In this document: one piece after another, positions 1 to 8,243 of the stretch
Layout: each line of letters opens with the position of its first letter
Numbering within the stretch: position 1 is the first letter of the stretch
The notes under the pieces: model-generated
Database searches by the model: none
Seen by the model: only the letters and a program-made list of their open reading frames with translations
What the model was told of the DNA's origin: nothing
Program-made: the position numbers and the translations under genes
DNA from: an uncultured Verrucomicrobiales bacterium
GTDB lineage: Bacteria; Verrucomicrobiota; Verrucomicrobiia; Verrucomicrobiales; Akkermansiaceae
Length of the DNA: 20,626 nucleotides
Direction: 5' to 3'
Assembly: GCA_937905985.1 (NCBI GenBank)
Contig: CALCWC010000137.1
Span: 1-20,626, forward strand

Positions 1-57
1 GCAACACCAGCATACAAAATGCCGGTGAAAAAAGCAACCTTCCACCTTTTTCCTCAC

Positions 58-94
58 GTCGGGGCTGATTGTTTCAATCAGCCCCGACTTTTTT
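58..94 (+). terminator. Rho-independent terminator of an upstream gene
   Basis: A perfect 13-bp stem (GTCGGGGCTGATT at 58-70 pairing with 76-88) with a 5-nt loop is followed by six T residues. This is a textbook intrinsic terminator on the plus strand. It should end transcription from a gene left of the window and separate it from the flippase promoter at 142. No gene is supported in bases 1-57. Confidence 0.9.
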
Positions 95-141
95 CAATCT
101 TTGGGACACATGTGGGCCGAGTATTTTTTGTTGATTATGCC

Positions 142-170
142 TTGACAGCGGCACCACCGTACCCTACAAT
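142..170 (+). promoter_or_regulatory. Sigma70-type promoter of the flippase operon
   Basis: TTGACA (142-147, 6/6 to consensus) and TACAAT (165-170, 5/6) are separated by 17 bp. The expected transcription start near 176-178 leaves only about 4-6 nt before the ATG at 182, so the mRNA would be almost leaderless. No Shine-Dalgarno sequence precedes the ATG, which fits. Confidence 0.8.
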
Positions 171-181
171 CCGCGCCGCGC

Positions 182-1693
182 ATGGGGCGGCTGAAACAGG
201 AAACTCTGAGCGGGGCAAAGTGGTCAATGATTTCCAAGTTGACCCTTCAGCCCGTCCAGTTTGTTTTCGGGATGCTTCTTGCGCGTCTCATCAGCCCGGA
301 TGAAATGGGCATCCTGGGATTGACAGGGCTTTTTTTCGCCATTGCTTCTTCCTTGAAAGAGGCGGGGCTGGGTGCGGCCCTCATCCGCAAGCAGGACAGA
401 ACGGAGGCAGATATCAACACCGTTTTCTGGTACAACATTGCCGCCAACCTGGTTGTTGCCGTTGTATTCTGGTTTGCCGCCATCTGGTTCGCGGATTTCT
501 TCCATCAGCCGGCCCTGCTGTGGATAACGCGCGTTTCCGCCGCGATGATGCTGCTTGGTGCCACAGGCAGCGTTCACTGGGCCCTCTATGCCGCGCGGCG
601 GGATTTCAAGACTCCCGCCATCATCGGCATTGCAACCACCCTGACAGTTATGCCCATCACCCTCTACCTGGCGTACACTGGCTGGAGCTACTGGGCGATG
701 ATGATGCAGGGGGTGATTCAGGGGCTGCTCTCCCTTGCGGTTATTTGGATTGTCTCTCCCTGGAAGCCCAAGTTCATTTTCTCTTGGCAATCCTTCCGCG
801 AATTCTTCAACTTCGGCTTCAAGCTTTCCCTTTCAGGGCTGGTGTGGAACGTGTATGTGGAATCGCGTAAACTGGTGATAGGCAAGTTCTATACCCCGGG
901 CCAGCTTGCTTTGTATGATCGGGCAAGCCACCTTTGCCAGATGCCCATCTCCCTTTTGCAAGGACCCATCGACGGCATCATCTACCCCATCCTCTCCACT
1001 GTCCATGATGACAGGAAGCGCTTGGATCGCGCGTACCGGCAGTACATGCGCGTGCTGCTCTGCCCCAACCTCTGGCTCATGATCACTATTGCCAGCAACG
1101 CGGAATCGCTGGTCCGCCTGTTGTACGGAGCCACATGGCTGCCCTGCGTGCCCTACCTGCGCATCCTCTGCTTAGGCTACGCATTTAGCACCGTTGTCCG
1201 GGTGAACCACAACTACCTGTTGGTTGTGGGAAGGACGGACCTCGTGTTGCGGAGGGAAGTGATACTGCGAAGCTTTGGCATAATCGCCATGCTGGTGGGC
1301 GCCTATTGCAGCGTCGCCGCCATCTGTTGGGCATTTGTGCTTGAGAATGTTTTCAATGTGTTGCTTACCGTCACCTACACGCTGCGGGTGTCTGATATGT
1401 CCGCCAGGCAGCAAATGCGGGATTTCTATCCCTATCTCATCATGGCGGTCCTGGTGAACATCCCCGGCATGGCGCTTGAATATTGCGGCACGCCGTACTA
1501 CATTGCCGCCTTCTTGGGGCCGCTTTCATCCGTGGTGTTGTACTTTCTCATCCTGCAGTGCACCATGGACGCCTCGTTCGGCATGATTATGAACACTGTC
1601 TACCATTCAAAGGCCTGGCAGAGGCTGGAAAGGAAGTTTCCATGGTTTGCCGGGTACCGCGCCCGCCATCAATTTGAGGTCTCCTTGGACTAG
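182..1693 (+). CDS. Oligosaccharide flippase (Wzx / WzxC-type, MOP superfamily)
   Basis: This 503-residue polytopic inner-membrane protein has about a dozen hydrophobic segments. Its N-terminus (SGAKWSMISKLTLQPVQFVF, then LLARLISPDEMGILGL and LIRKQDRTEADINTVFWYN) has the pattern of WzxC-like lipid-linked oligosaccharide exporters. The family moves undecaprenyl-linked glycan repeat units across the inner membrane for capsule, exopolysaccharide or O-antigen assembly. The length is normal for the family. The ATG at 182 was chosen because the recognisable family N-terminus begins within about 10 residues and the promoter ends 11 nt upstream. A pyruvyl transferase-family gene follows after 27 nt, so the two probably form the end of a glycan operon. 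The glycan handled cannot be read from the sequence. Confidence 0.88.
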   Translation: MGRLKQETLSGAKWSMISKLTLQPVQFVFGMLLARLISPDEMGILGLTGLFFAIASSLKEAGLGAALIRKQDRTEADINTVFWYNIAANLVVAVVFWFAAIWFADFFHQPALLWITRVSAAMMLLGATGSVHWALYAARRDFKTPAIIGIATTLTVMPITLYLAYTGWSYWAMMMQGVIQGLLSLAVIWIVSPWKPKFIFSWQSFREFFNFGFKLSLSGLVWNVYVESRKLVIGKFYTPGQLALYDRASHLCQMPISLLQGPIDGIIYPILSTVHDDRKRLDRAYRQYMRVLLCPNLWLMITIASNAESLVRLLYGATWLPCVPYLRILCLGYAFSTVVRVNHNYLLVVGRTDLVLRREVILRSFGIIAMLVGAYCSVAAICWAFVLENVFNVLLTVTYTLRVSDMSARQQMRDFYPYLIMAVLVNIPGMALEYCGTPYYIAAFLGPLSSVVLYFLILQCTMDASFGMIMNTVYHSKAWQRLERKFPWFAGYRARHQFEVSLD

Positions 1694-1720
1694 CCTGCAA
1701 TCACATCGCCTACCATTGGT

Positions 1721-2773
1721 ATGAAACAATTGAGTGAACACGATATAGCGGAAATTCTGCGGCCCTTGTCCCCTTTCTACTATTGGCCGAACATCGGCAA
1801 CCTGGGGGATTTGCTCATTGCGGAAGGAACCCGCCAGTTTTTTGACAGATACGGGTTGCATTTCAGGGAATTCAGGTCTGGGGAAACGGCAATCCCGGAG
1901 GGCGGCAGGGTTGCGCTTGTGTTTGCGGGCGGCGCCCGGTTCACGGCAAACTGGTGTTCGGCGGAGGCTGTGGATATCATGCTTTCTCCCATTGTGGAAA
2001 CATCAGTGGTTTTGCCGCACAGCATCAACGGCGTGGATGGGCTGATGGCCGGGTTGGGCCCGAACTGCCACTTGATATGCAGGGAGCAGCCTTCCTACGA
2101 CTACTGTTCCTCTGTTCAAACCAAGGCCAAACTCTATCTTGCCAATGATATGGCAATTGCCTTGGATTTGAAAGCTTTGGATTGTCAATCCCTAGATGTG
2201 CCGCCGGAGCAGCTCAACGGGGAGGAGCGGCGCACGCAGCGTCTGTTGAAGGGTGGGTTGCCGGAAAGGATGAAAGCATCGGTGGTATCCGCCTCTGTTC
2301 GTTCAATGATCCGCGGGGAGAAAAAGCGGGTGGCTTTCCTCCTGCGCAATGATTCGGAACGGGGGGTTCCCTACCGTTCTCCCTTCACCTATGACATCTC
2401 CGTGGCCTGGGATACCAGCGGCCGCAAAATGCGCTACAACGGCAACATGCTCTTGGCGTTTGCAGATGCCGTCCGCCAGGTGGACGCTGTGGTCACTGAC
2501 CGTCTGCATGTGGCCATCATGTGCTGGAAAGCCGGTGTGGAGGTGTACATGCTGGACAACTCCTACCACAAGCTCAGCGGAGTGTACAGGAAGAGCCTGA
2601 GCAACGAGCCATCTGTTCATCTGCTGGCGACCGGGCGGTTTACTCCGGAATTGGAGCGCGCATGGAAGCGTCTTAATTCTCCAGCTCGTTTGCTGCGTCT
2701 GCGGGCGGAAACAGCCCGCAGACGGGTGGTTGGCAAATTGAAAAACGCGGCCAAGCGTCTATTGCGGCACTGA
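1721..2773 (+). CDS. Polysaccharide pyruvyl transferase family protein
   Basis: A 350-residue soluble protein matching the pyruvyl transferase family (PF04230; ExoV/WcaK-like). Visible motifs are GNLGD at residues 26-30, a glycine-rich FAGGARF segment near 68-74, REQPSYDY at 121-128, and VTDRLHVAI at 258-266, the C-terminal VTDRxH signature of the family. The C-terminus is basic. Members add pyruvate ketals to sugars of surface polysaccharides, though many family members have unproven or glycosyltransferase-like roles. It follows the flippase by 27 nt on the same strand and probably shares its promoter. There is no Shine-Dalgarno site before the ATG. A second, broken member of the family lies on the opposite strand at 4176-5175. 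Confidence 0.83.
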   Translation: MKQLSEHDIAEILRPLSPFYYWPNIGNLGDLLIAEGTRQFFDRYGLHFREFRSGETAIPEGGRVALVFAGGARFTANWCSAEAVDIMLSPIVETSVVLPHSINGVDGLMAGLGPNCHLICREQPSYDYCSSVQTKAKLYLANDMAIALDLKALDCQSLDVPPEQLNGEERRTQRLLKGGLPERMKASVVSASVRSMIRGEKKRVAFLLRNDSERGVPYRSPFTYDISVAWDTSGRKMRYNGNMLLAFADAVRQVDAVVTDRLHVAIMCWKAGVEVYMLDNSYHKLSGVYRKSLSNEPSVHLLATGRFTPELERAWKRLNSPARLLRLRAETARRRVVGKLKNAAKRLLRH

Positions 2774-2776
2774 CAA

Positions 2777-2998
2777 TCACAAGGGGATAGTGCGGTGTCG
2801 CAGGTAGTTGCTCCGCGTCCAAAGTTCCTTCGGCGTGGAGGCGTGGCGGAATTTCCAACGGGTGATGATTCTCACCGCCTTGTTCCAAACCCTTTTGAGC
2901 AGACGGGGCCAGGCGAGCCGCGCCTGGTATTTCTTGATTTTGCGCTGCATGATGGGCACCCATGGATCTGTGCAGTTGTGGGCACGCGCGTGGAGAGC
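2777..2998 (-). pseudogene. C-terminal remnant of an unidentified gene
   Basis: A minus-strand reading frame ends 4 bp from the convergent stop of the pyruvyl transferase. From about 2998 it reads HNCTDPWVPIMQRKIKKYQ, then an Arg/Lys/Trp-rich helical tail ending SNYLRHRTIPL. It looks like the C-terminus of a larger protein, since the frame is blocked upstream and no credible start exists apart from internal ATG/GTG codons. The basic, tryptophan-rich composition would suit a glycan enzyme, but I do not recognise the family. It could also be a small real ORF of about 60 codons. The rest of 2774-3074 shows nothing else I can support. Confidence 0.35.
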
Positions 2999-3074
2999 GC
3001 AGGAAAAAAGTGGTCAACGCTCTGGTTGCCCGCCCCTGTGCGGGTAGGGCGGTGCGGGGTGATATGATTGCTGC

Positions 3075-4132
3075 GTGGTGGCATCGGCTGGTAGATTGGC
3101 GTGCATGGATACCAATCCCTTTGGGCTGCCGCGCACCAAGATTGGGCTGGGTGGTGTGCGCTTGATTGACATGGCGGGCGCGGATGCCGCAGTTTCGTAT
3201 GGCGGTTTCACAGTTGCCAACAAGGATTCCGCGGACGGCGCGGAAATCCGTGGAACAGGCGATACCCGTTTCACCATTGCCGATGCCGTGGTGCGGGTGA
3301 ATGAAGATGCGCCGCAGAGCCTTACTTTGGATGCCGCGCTGAGCAATGTCCTGCTTGAAAACAACAACAAGGAAACAACCCTGAATGCATCCGTGGCGGG
3401 CGGCAGCCTGAACGGCATCCAGGCATCAGGCGGCGCAATCAATCTTGAGCAATCGGAGCCGGGCCGCTCCCTTACCCTCCAGACCCTGATTATCGAGGAT
3501 GGCGGTCGTGTTTCCGTGTCAGGAACCCCGCAACCCAAGCTCTTGAAAGCGGCGGCTCTGCCTGTCCTGGCACCGGAAAGCGCGGGGGGCGTGAACGTAC
3601 CCGATGGCATACTCGACTTCGAGCAGTTGGCAACCGCCGCAACCCTGCCCATTCAGACCATGGTGAAGGTGGAAGGTGCAAGCGTTTCCGGCGCGCCCGC
3701 ATCCACGGGAATCCTCATCGAGGAGAACGGCAGCGCGCAGTTTGGAAGCGGTGCGGTGCTGAATGCCAGCCTTACCCTGGAACCCGGCGCAAAGCTGGTT
3801 TTCGATGATGTGCTGACGATGGACGGCTATCTGACCCTGAGGCCGGGCATGCTCTTGGAGGGTGCGCTGCTATCCGGAATTGATGCCATGAAGCCGGGCG
3901 ATTGCATCGTTCTCATCCAAGGGGATGGCGACGTTCTGCAATATTCGGAGGATTTGAACGAAAACCAGGCAAACCTGTACTTCAACCACATAGATGCCGC
4001 ATTCAAGCTGATGGCGGATGAATCCAAGTTCGGCCTGGTGATGGGCATGGCCGTCCCCACTCCGGAACCTTCCTCCGGCATGTTCACCCTAATGGCGATA
4101 GCAACACTTGCAGCTCGCCGCCGCGGAAGTAG
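3075..4132 (+). pseudogene. PEP-CTERM / autotransporter-type surface protein, 5'-truncated and frameshifted at its end
   Basis: The open frame encodes a low-complexity beta-strand-rich passenger (repeated Gly-Ser-Asn-Leu-Thr, for example GGSLNGIQASGGAINLEQ and LEPGAKLVFDDVLTMDGYLT) ending in a PEP-CTERM sorting tail: TPEPSSGMF, a hydrophobic helix and AARRR. The frame opens just after a stop at 3060 and has no signal peptide, so the real N-terminus is missing. At 4116-4126 the frame reads CGC CGC CGC GGA; restoring one base in this C/G run would give Arg-Arg-Arg-Arg-Lys-stop with TAG at 4130-4132, the usual end of such tails. In the present frame translation runs on to 4595, antisense to another pseudogene. 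Intact homologues are exported and anchored or sorted at the envelope. It is most likely a decayed gene. Confidence 0.7.
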
Positions 4133-4175
4133 GCGCTCTGGCTCTGGGTGCCTGCTTTTTACCGTGCCGGGAGCG

Positions 4176-5175
4176 TTAGCGGAAGGTTCTGCTGTTCCTG
4201 CGTTTCAGATAGCTGGCCACGGCGCGCAGCTCCTGCAGGCGTGCCGCATGGCGTGCGCGTGCGCGGCCGATGGTTGCGTACATCCACGCCCGGTGCCACA
4301 GGCGTTTCAGGCGGAGGATTGCGGGCAGCTTGTGCAGGCAGTAGTCACGCAGGTGGGCTTGGATTTCCCTTTCTTGCCGGGAGAACCGGGTTGTCTCGCT
4401 CATTCCGGCATACTGCTTTTCATACACCAGCGTGCCCAGCGCCACGCGCCACGCGGGGCGCTGGGCGCTGGGCGCTGGGCGTTCAAGGCGTTTTCAAGCC
4501 AGGCGCGCGCCTTCTCCCGCTCCCTCTGCAGAATGCTGTTCACCTGCACCCAGTCTATTGGCGCAACGGCGGCGTTCCATTCCTCCTCGGTGTAGTCCGG
4601 CGAGAGCATGCAGCGCTGCAGGCCCACCAGACCCAGCAGCGAGTCGATTCGCGCACGCCCCCTTACCGGCGGAGCCTCGCACAGGAACGGGCGGTTGAAC
4701 ATGAGTGCGTAGCACACCCCGTGGAACGAATCCGTGATGAAGAAATCGCAATCGCGGATATTGCGCACCCACTGCTCCGGCGAAACATCCTGCGCAATCT
4801 GTCCGCTGCCGAAATGCCTCTGCGCTTCCTCAATATCCATCTGCTCGTTCACCATATTGACCGCCTGCGCCCCGCGTTCCGATGAGATGGCGGCAATATG
4901 GAGCCGTATGGCGTCATCCGGCTCCAGCACCGTACGACAGCACGTACGCCGTTTCCAGAGGTTGTGCGCATTCGCATAGGGTTATCGTATGCCTCATCAC
5001 CTTCCAACGGAGCCGTGAACCCTATGCTGTGCCTGTGCAGGAACATGCGGGACATTCCGTCAGCCTCTGTGAACTTCTTGACGCCGTACAGCGGCGAGTA
5101 GTCCAGAAGCTCTGGCCGTTTCCCCATCTCTTCCAGTAACCGGTACAGCGCGTAGTTTGTCAATATGGCTCCCGC
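4176..5175 (-). pseudogene. Broken polysaccharide pyruvyl transferase family gene
   Basis: Three minus-strand segments in different frames together resemble one family member. Segment 1 (about 5175-4960) reads GAILTNYALYRLLEEMGKRP, then PLEGDEAYDN, which is the N-terminal NYGAILTNYALY motif with its first residues replaced. Segment 2 (4930-4400) has DVSPEQWVRNIRDCDFFITD followed by SFHGVCYALMFNRPF, the C-terminal family signature. Segment 3 (4445-4176) is the charged tail (TLVYEKQYAGMSETTRFSRQ onward). About 130 middle residues are absent and a frameshift lies near 4930-4970. The step from segment 2 to 3 coincides with a heptamer repeat. No start codon survives. It converges with the PEP-CTERM pseudogene. 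Confidence 0.78.
4456..4481. repeat. Heptanucleotide tandem repeat (GGGCGCT)3 inside the pyruvyl transferase pseudogene
   Basis: Three perfect copies of GGGCGCT (4456-4476) are followed by a partial fourth (GGGCG, 4477-4481). The unit is not a multiple of three, so each copy gained or lost changes the reading frame of the overlapping minus-strand gene. A 10-bp inverted repeat (GCCCAGCGCC at 4434-4443 pairing with 4457-4466) adjoins it and could form a hairpin. Confidence 0.85.
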
Positions 5176-5501
5176 GCGCTCACTTTCCCCGCCTTTCCCT
5201 TTACTCCGGTGAGCTCATCTAGCGCGGCCACGGCGGCATTCCACATGTGTCTCAAAGAAATTTTTCCGTGGGCAGAAGTGCCGATGATGGCTGGATTTGT
5301 GCGAATGGCCACTTGAGGAAGCCCCCCCTTTCAGGCTTCGTCACAACAAATCGGGGGAGACAAACCGCTTTCAAAGCACTGTTGTAGCCAGTCCCACAAA
5401 TCCAGATGGCTCATCAGCCATACCGCAAATCCGGTATACCAGTATTCCTCGATGCTCCTAGAAAATTGAAAACAGGGCCTTCCCGAATAAAGAACAACGA
5501 A
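5160..5501 (-). pseudogene. Fossil coding fragments, family unknown
   Basis: Minus-strand frames here read like real protein but are interrupted. One (5501-5331) contains SIEEYWYTGFAVWLMSHLDL followed by WDWLQQCFESG. A second (about 5350-5252) contains ERGGFLKWPFAQIQPSSALL. A third (about 5255-5160) contains RHMWNAAVAALDELTGVKG. None has a start codon, and they alternate between two frames, as expected for a gene broken by indels. I do not recognise the family. They lie upstream of the pyruvyl transferase pseudogene on the same strand and may derive from the same lost glycan locus. Bases 5505-5640 show nothing further I can support. Confidence 0.4.
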
Positions 5502-5644
5502 TCATTCCGCGGCGGGGGTGCAGAAACGGGCAAACAAGTTATTCACCCCAAACCGCCTGGGGCGGGTGTCCTCCCATCCATAGAAGCCCGTGGATTGCGC
5601 GCCGCGAAACCGCCGTATGCCATAAATGGCACGCCTGGTGGTGA

Positions 5645-5670
5645 GAGAGGGGGGCGAAAGCCCCCCTCTC
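5645..5670 (-). terminator. Strong GC hairpin downstream of the PEP-CTERM gene
   Basis: A perfect 11-bp stem (GAGAGGGGGGC at 5645-5655 pairing with 5660-5670) is closed by a 4-nt loop (GAAA on the plus strand). It lies 42 bp beyond the stop of the minus-strand gene ending at 5712. There is no T-tract on either side, so it is either a U-less terminator or a 3'-end stabilising hairpin. Confidence 0.55.
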
Positions 5671-5711
5671 GATTATCTTGGCGCAGATGGGACGGGATAC
5701 CAAATCGCCAA

Positions 5712-6467
5712 TTAGCCCTTGCGTCTCTTGCGGGCTGCGAGCCCCGCAAGGGCAAGCAGGGAGAGCGCTCCTGCCGTGGGTTCGGGAACATTCTGGTAGG
5801 TGACGGTGCCGCCCACCACGCCGTAGTTGTATTGCTCGCTTCCCAGGTTGTTTTGGGTGAAGGAGATGCGTATCTGCTCACCGGGGGCGATGATGGTGCT
5901 GCCCTCCTGCACGCCCTCGAAGGGCGCGAAGTTGTATGTGGCCTTGCCCACATGGGTGTCACCGGCGTAGGTCACGAAGGTAAACGCGCTCGCGTCCACA
6001 TCGCTGCCGCCCTGCGGGCGGATCACCAGACCGGGACCGCTTAGCACGGAGGTGTCCACATACTCGCCGCTATCCGCCAGCACGATGATGTCAAACGTGA
6101 TGGCGTTGAGCTGCACATCCATGTCCGAATTGTTACTGATGTAGAAATCCAGCACGTAGAAATCCTTGGACGGTATATTTGCGGGGCGCATCGGGAAGTC
6201 CAGCGCGTACTTGCCCGTCGCATCGCCCCCGTTCAGGAACACAACCGGGTTTTGCGTCCAGTCCTGCTGCTCGTCTGTGTAGATGCGCGTGCGGTAGTAG
6301 GTGAAGGTGAGCGCCTGGCTGTCGTCGCTCATCTGCGGCGTGCCGTTGGGCACGCTGATGTTCCAGTTGACTGTGCCGACATCGTCGATGCCGAGTGCGG
6401 GGATTTCCTCTCCCTCTGCATACGCCAGGGAGGCCAGTGCCATGATGGTGGTTACCAGTGTTTTCAT
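5712..6467 (-). CDS. Exported PEP-CTERM sorting-domain protein
   Basis: A 251-residue exported protein. Residues 1-17 are a signal peptide (MKTLVTTIMALASLAYA, cleavage near AYA-EGE). The middle is a beta-rich domain (for example SQALTFTYYRTRIYTDEQQ and GKATYNFAPFEGVQEGSTI) of unknown fold. The C-terminus (about 226-251) is a PEP-CTERM tail: NVPEPTAGALSLLALAGLAA, then RKRRKG. Such tails are recognised by an exosortase-type system and removed at the membrane, so the mature protein is likely surface-bound or part of the extracellular matrix. The start was set at 6467 because the signal peptide begins there; the frame stays open another 83 codons upstream without coding character. No Shine-Dalgarno site is visible. 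It stands alone, divergent from the Fic gene. Confidence 0.82.
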   Translation of the reverse strand: MKTLVTTIMALASLAYAEGEEIPALGIDDVGTVNWNISVPNGTPQMSDDSQALTFTYYRTRIYTDEQQDWTQNPVVFLNGGDATGKYALDFPMRPANIPSKDFYVLDFYISNNSDMDVQLNAITFDIIVLADSGEYVDTSVLSGPGLVIRPQGGSDVDASAFTFVTYAGDTHVGKATYNFAPFEGVQEGSTIIAPGEQIRISFTQNNLGSEQYNYGVVGGTVTYQNVPEPTAGALSLLALAGLAARKRRKG

Positions 6468-6654
6468 TTGATTGATTGTTGCTATTTGCCACAAGCGCAC
6501 CAGCGGCGCGTTGTCGTGGTGCCGAATTATCTTATGAAAAAATAATGCAGGCAATCGGAATTTGCGTATTTGAGTGCCAATAATTATAAAAGATATATAT
6601 GTTAGCGTCAGTAGGTGTGTTTTCTGCGTCTTCCTTTGAACGCATCCGCGCCTA

Positions 6655-6712
6655 ATGACGCGCGAATTTCTTAATTTGTACATTGTACTTTGCAATTTGT
6701 ACATTTCATCGG
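6655..6712 (+). repeat. Composite intergenic repeat: GCGCGAATTTCT box plus TTTGTACA-type AT-rich repeats
   Basis: The box GACGCGCGAATTTCTTAA is followed by quasi-repeats of ATTTGTACA / ATTGTACTT. The same arrangement recurs at 11374, 17965, 20003 and 20534. It lies between the divergent PEP-CTERM and Fic genes. No function is evident from sequence alone. Confidence 0.6.
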
Positions 6713-6727
6713 CCAATATGCGGCTAA

Positions 6728-6749
6728 TTATCGGCTAATTAGCCGATAA
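6728..6749. promoter_or_regulatory. 22-bp perfect palindrome upstream of fic, operator candidate
   Basis: The half-site TTATCGGCTAA is followed directly by its reverse complement, an uninterrupted 22-bp palindrome. The core CGGCTAATTA also occurs as a direct repeat at 6721-6730 and 6732-6741. It ends 30 bp before the Fic ATG. Size and position suit a dimeric repressor, possibly the Fic protein itself through its C-terminal winged helix. Confidence 0.65.
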
Positions 6750-6779
6750 AGTTTGACATCGGGAGGAAGAAAGCCCACA

Positions 6780-8117
6780 ATGGCGGGCATGAAACCGAGA
6801 CCGATTCCGCCGAAAGTGCAGGATTACCTGGGCAAGCCCGGGTTCGACCTGATGAAGGTACTGCAGGCGGCTGGGGCGGAGGCCAACCGCACGGACCGCT
6901 ACCTGAACTGGGATGAAATCCGCTACCGTCATGTACCGGAGGGCATCACCTGCGAGGAATGGTGGGTGGGCATCCGCTTCCACCGCATGCAGGCGCGGCG
7001 CGATACGCCCATCATTGCTTCCAACGGGGATCCCTTCACCTATGCGTACACCAACCTGCTGGTGGAGAACCTGCACCGCATCGACCTCTCGGCCGGCGGC
7101 ACCATGGGCGGCGGGGAAGGCACGGGCGTGTCCGCGGAGGACCGCAACCGCTATCTCATCACCTCCATCATGGAGGAATCCATCATGTCCAGCATGCTGG
7201 AGGGCGCGGCGGTCACGCGGCGGGAGGCCAAGTCCCTGTTGCGCAGCAACCGCAAGCCCGCCAACGAGCATGAGCTCATGATCATCAACAACTACCGCAC
7301 CATGCAGAAAATCCTGGAGTGGCGCGACGAGCCCATGACCGTGGAGCGTATCATGGAACTCCACCGCATCGTCACCCAGGGCACGCTGGAGCCCCAGCAC
7401 TGCGGCGTGCTGCGCCGGGAGAGCGACAACGTGCGCATTGAGAACAGCGCCACGGGCGAGGTGGTGCACGTGCCCCCTCCCGCCGCCACCCTGCCGCAGC
7501 AGATGCAGGCCCTGTGCGACTTTGCCAACGGCGCGGGAGAGCAGTACACCCACCCCGTGCTGCGTGCCATTATCCTGCATTTCTGGATGGCGTACGACCA
7601 CCCGTTCACGGACGGCAACGGGCGCACGGCGCGCGCGCTGTTCTACTGGGCCATGCTTCACGCGGGCTTCTGGCTCTTCGAGTACATCTCCATCTCCCAT
7701 GAAATCCTCAGCCGCCCCAAGTCATACTACAAGGCTTTCCGTGACGCGGAGGAGGACGAGAACGACCTCAACTACTTCATCTCCGACCAGCTCCACACCG
7801 TGGTGCGCGCCATCGACCAGCTCCACGCCTACGTGGCGGCCAAGTCTCGCGAGCAGAACGACCTCCTGGGCGGGTTGCGCCACAACCCGCGCTTCAACAG
7901 CCGCCAGAAGGCCCTCATCGCCTCCGTCATGCGCCATCCCGGTGCAGCCACCACCGTCACCGCCCATTGCCGGGAGCACGGCACGGTCCGCCAGACCGCC
8001 CGCACCGACCTTGCAGAGCTTGCCGAATGCGGCCTTTTCACCGTGGAGAAGGTTGGCCGCGAGTTCATCTACAAGGCCGTGCCGGACTTTGCCCACCGGA
8101 TTCATGAGCTGGAATAG
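6780..8117 (+). CDS. Fic-domain protein (probable AMP transferase) with C-terminal winged helix
   Basis: A 445-residue protein. The Fic core holds the catalytic motif HPFTDGNGRTAR at residues 274-285, the full HPFx(D/E)GNGRxxR consensus, so it should transfer AMP or a related group from a nucleotide to a target hydroxyl. An inhibitory-helix motif (S/TxxxEG/N) is present as SSMLEG at 137-142, N-terminal to the core, which indicates an auto-inhibited (class II) enzyme. Residues about 371-440 form a winged helix-turn-helix. The ATG at 6780 follows GGGAGGA (6761-6767) by 12 nt; a TTG at 6753 in the same frame is less likely because it precedes this site. The target is unknown. The upstream palindrome suggests autoregulation. 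No separate antitoxin gene adjoins it. Confidence 0.88.
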   Translation: MAGMKPRPIPPKVQDYLGKPGFDLMKVLQAAGAEANRTDRYLNWDEIRYRHVPEGITCEEWWVGIRFHRMQARRDTPIIASNGDPFTYAYTNLLVENLHRIDLSAGGTMGGGEGTGVSAEDRNRYLITSIMEESIMSSMLEGAAVTRREAKSLLRSNRKPANEHELMIINNYRTMQKILEWRDEPMTVERIMELHRIVTQGTLEPQHCGVLRRESDNVRIENSATGEVVHVPPPAATLPQQMQALCDFANGAGEQYTHPVLRAIILHFWMAYDHPFTDGNGRTARALFYWAMLHAGFWLFEYISISHEILSRPKSYYKAFRDAEEDENDLNYFISDQLHTVVRAIDQLHAYVAAKSREQNDLLGGLRHNPRFNSRQKALIASVMRHPGAATTVTAHCREHGTVRQTARTDLAELAECGLFTVEKVGREFIYKAVPDFAHRIHELE

Positions 8118-8243
8118 CGTGCAAAGCGTGCTTGCGCGGGCGCGCGTGATGGGGTAAAATCAAGCATCAGCATAATAAATCGCAAAAAAATGCAAAAAAA
8201 ATCACAAAAGCGGCGTTTGGCTGCTTATATAGGGTAAGGAACC
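8118..8243 (+). promoter_or_regulatory. A-rich upstream region of the DUF805 array
   Basis: A-tracts (8180-8209) precede a TATATA at 8226-8231, which could be a -10 element 12 nt before the first DUF805 ATG; no good -35 is visible. AAGGA at 8236-8240 lies only 3 nt from the ATG at 8244, too close for an ordinary Shine-Dalgarno site. The assignment is weak. Confidence 0.3.

Noticed and set aside
4148..4885. Plus-strand open frame of about 245 codons
   Set aside because: It is antisense to the pyruvyl transferase pseudogene and rich in Ala/Arg/Gly/Pro with no recognisable domain.
5406..6044. Plus-strand open frame of about 210 codons
   Set aside because: It runs antisense to the PEP-CTERM gene for half its length and across the GC hairpin; the composition is not protein-like.
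6735..7700. Long minus-strand open frame of about 320 codons opposite the Fic gene
   Set aside because: It is low-complexity, His/Gly/Val/Arg-rich and has no family motif. It mirrors codon-position bias of the plus-strand fic gene, which has clear catalytic motifs.
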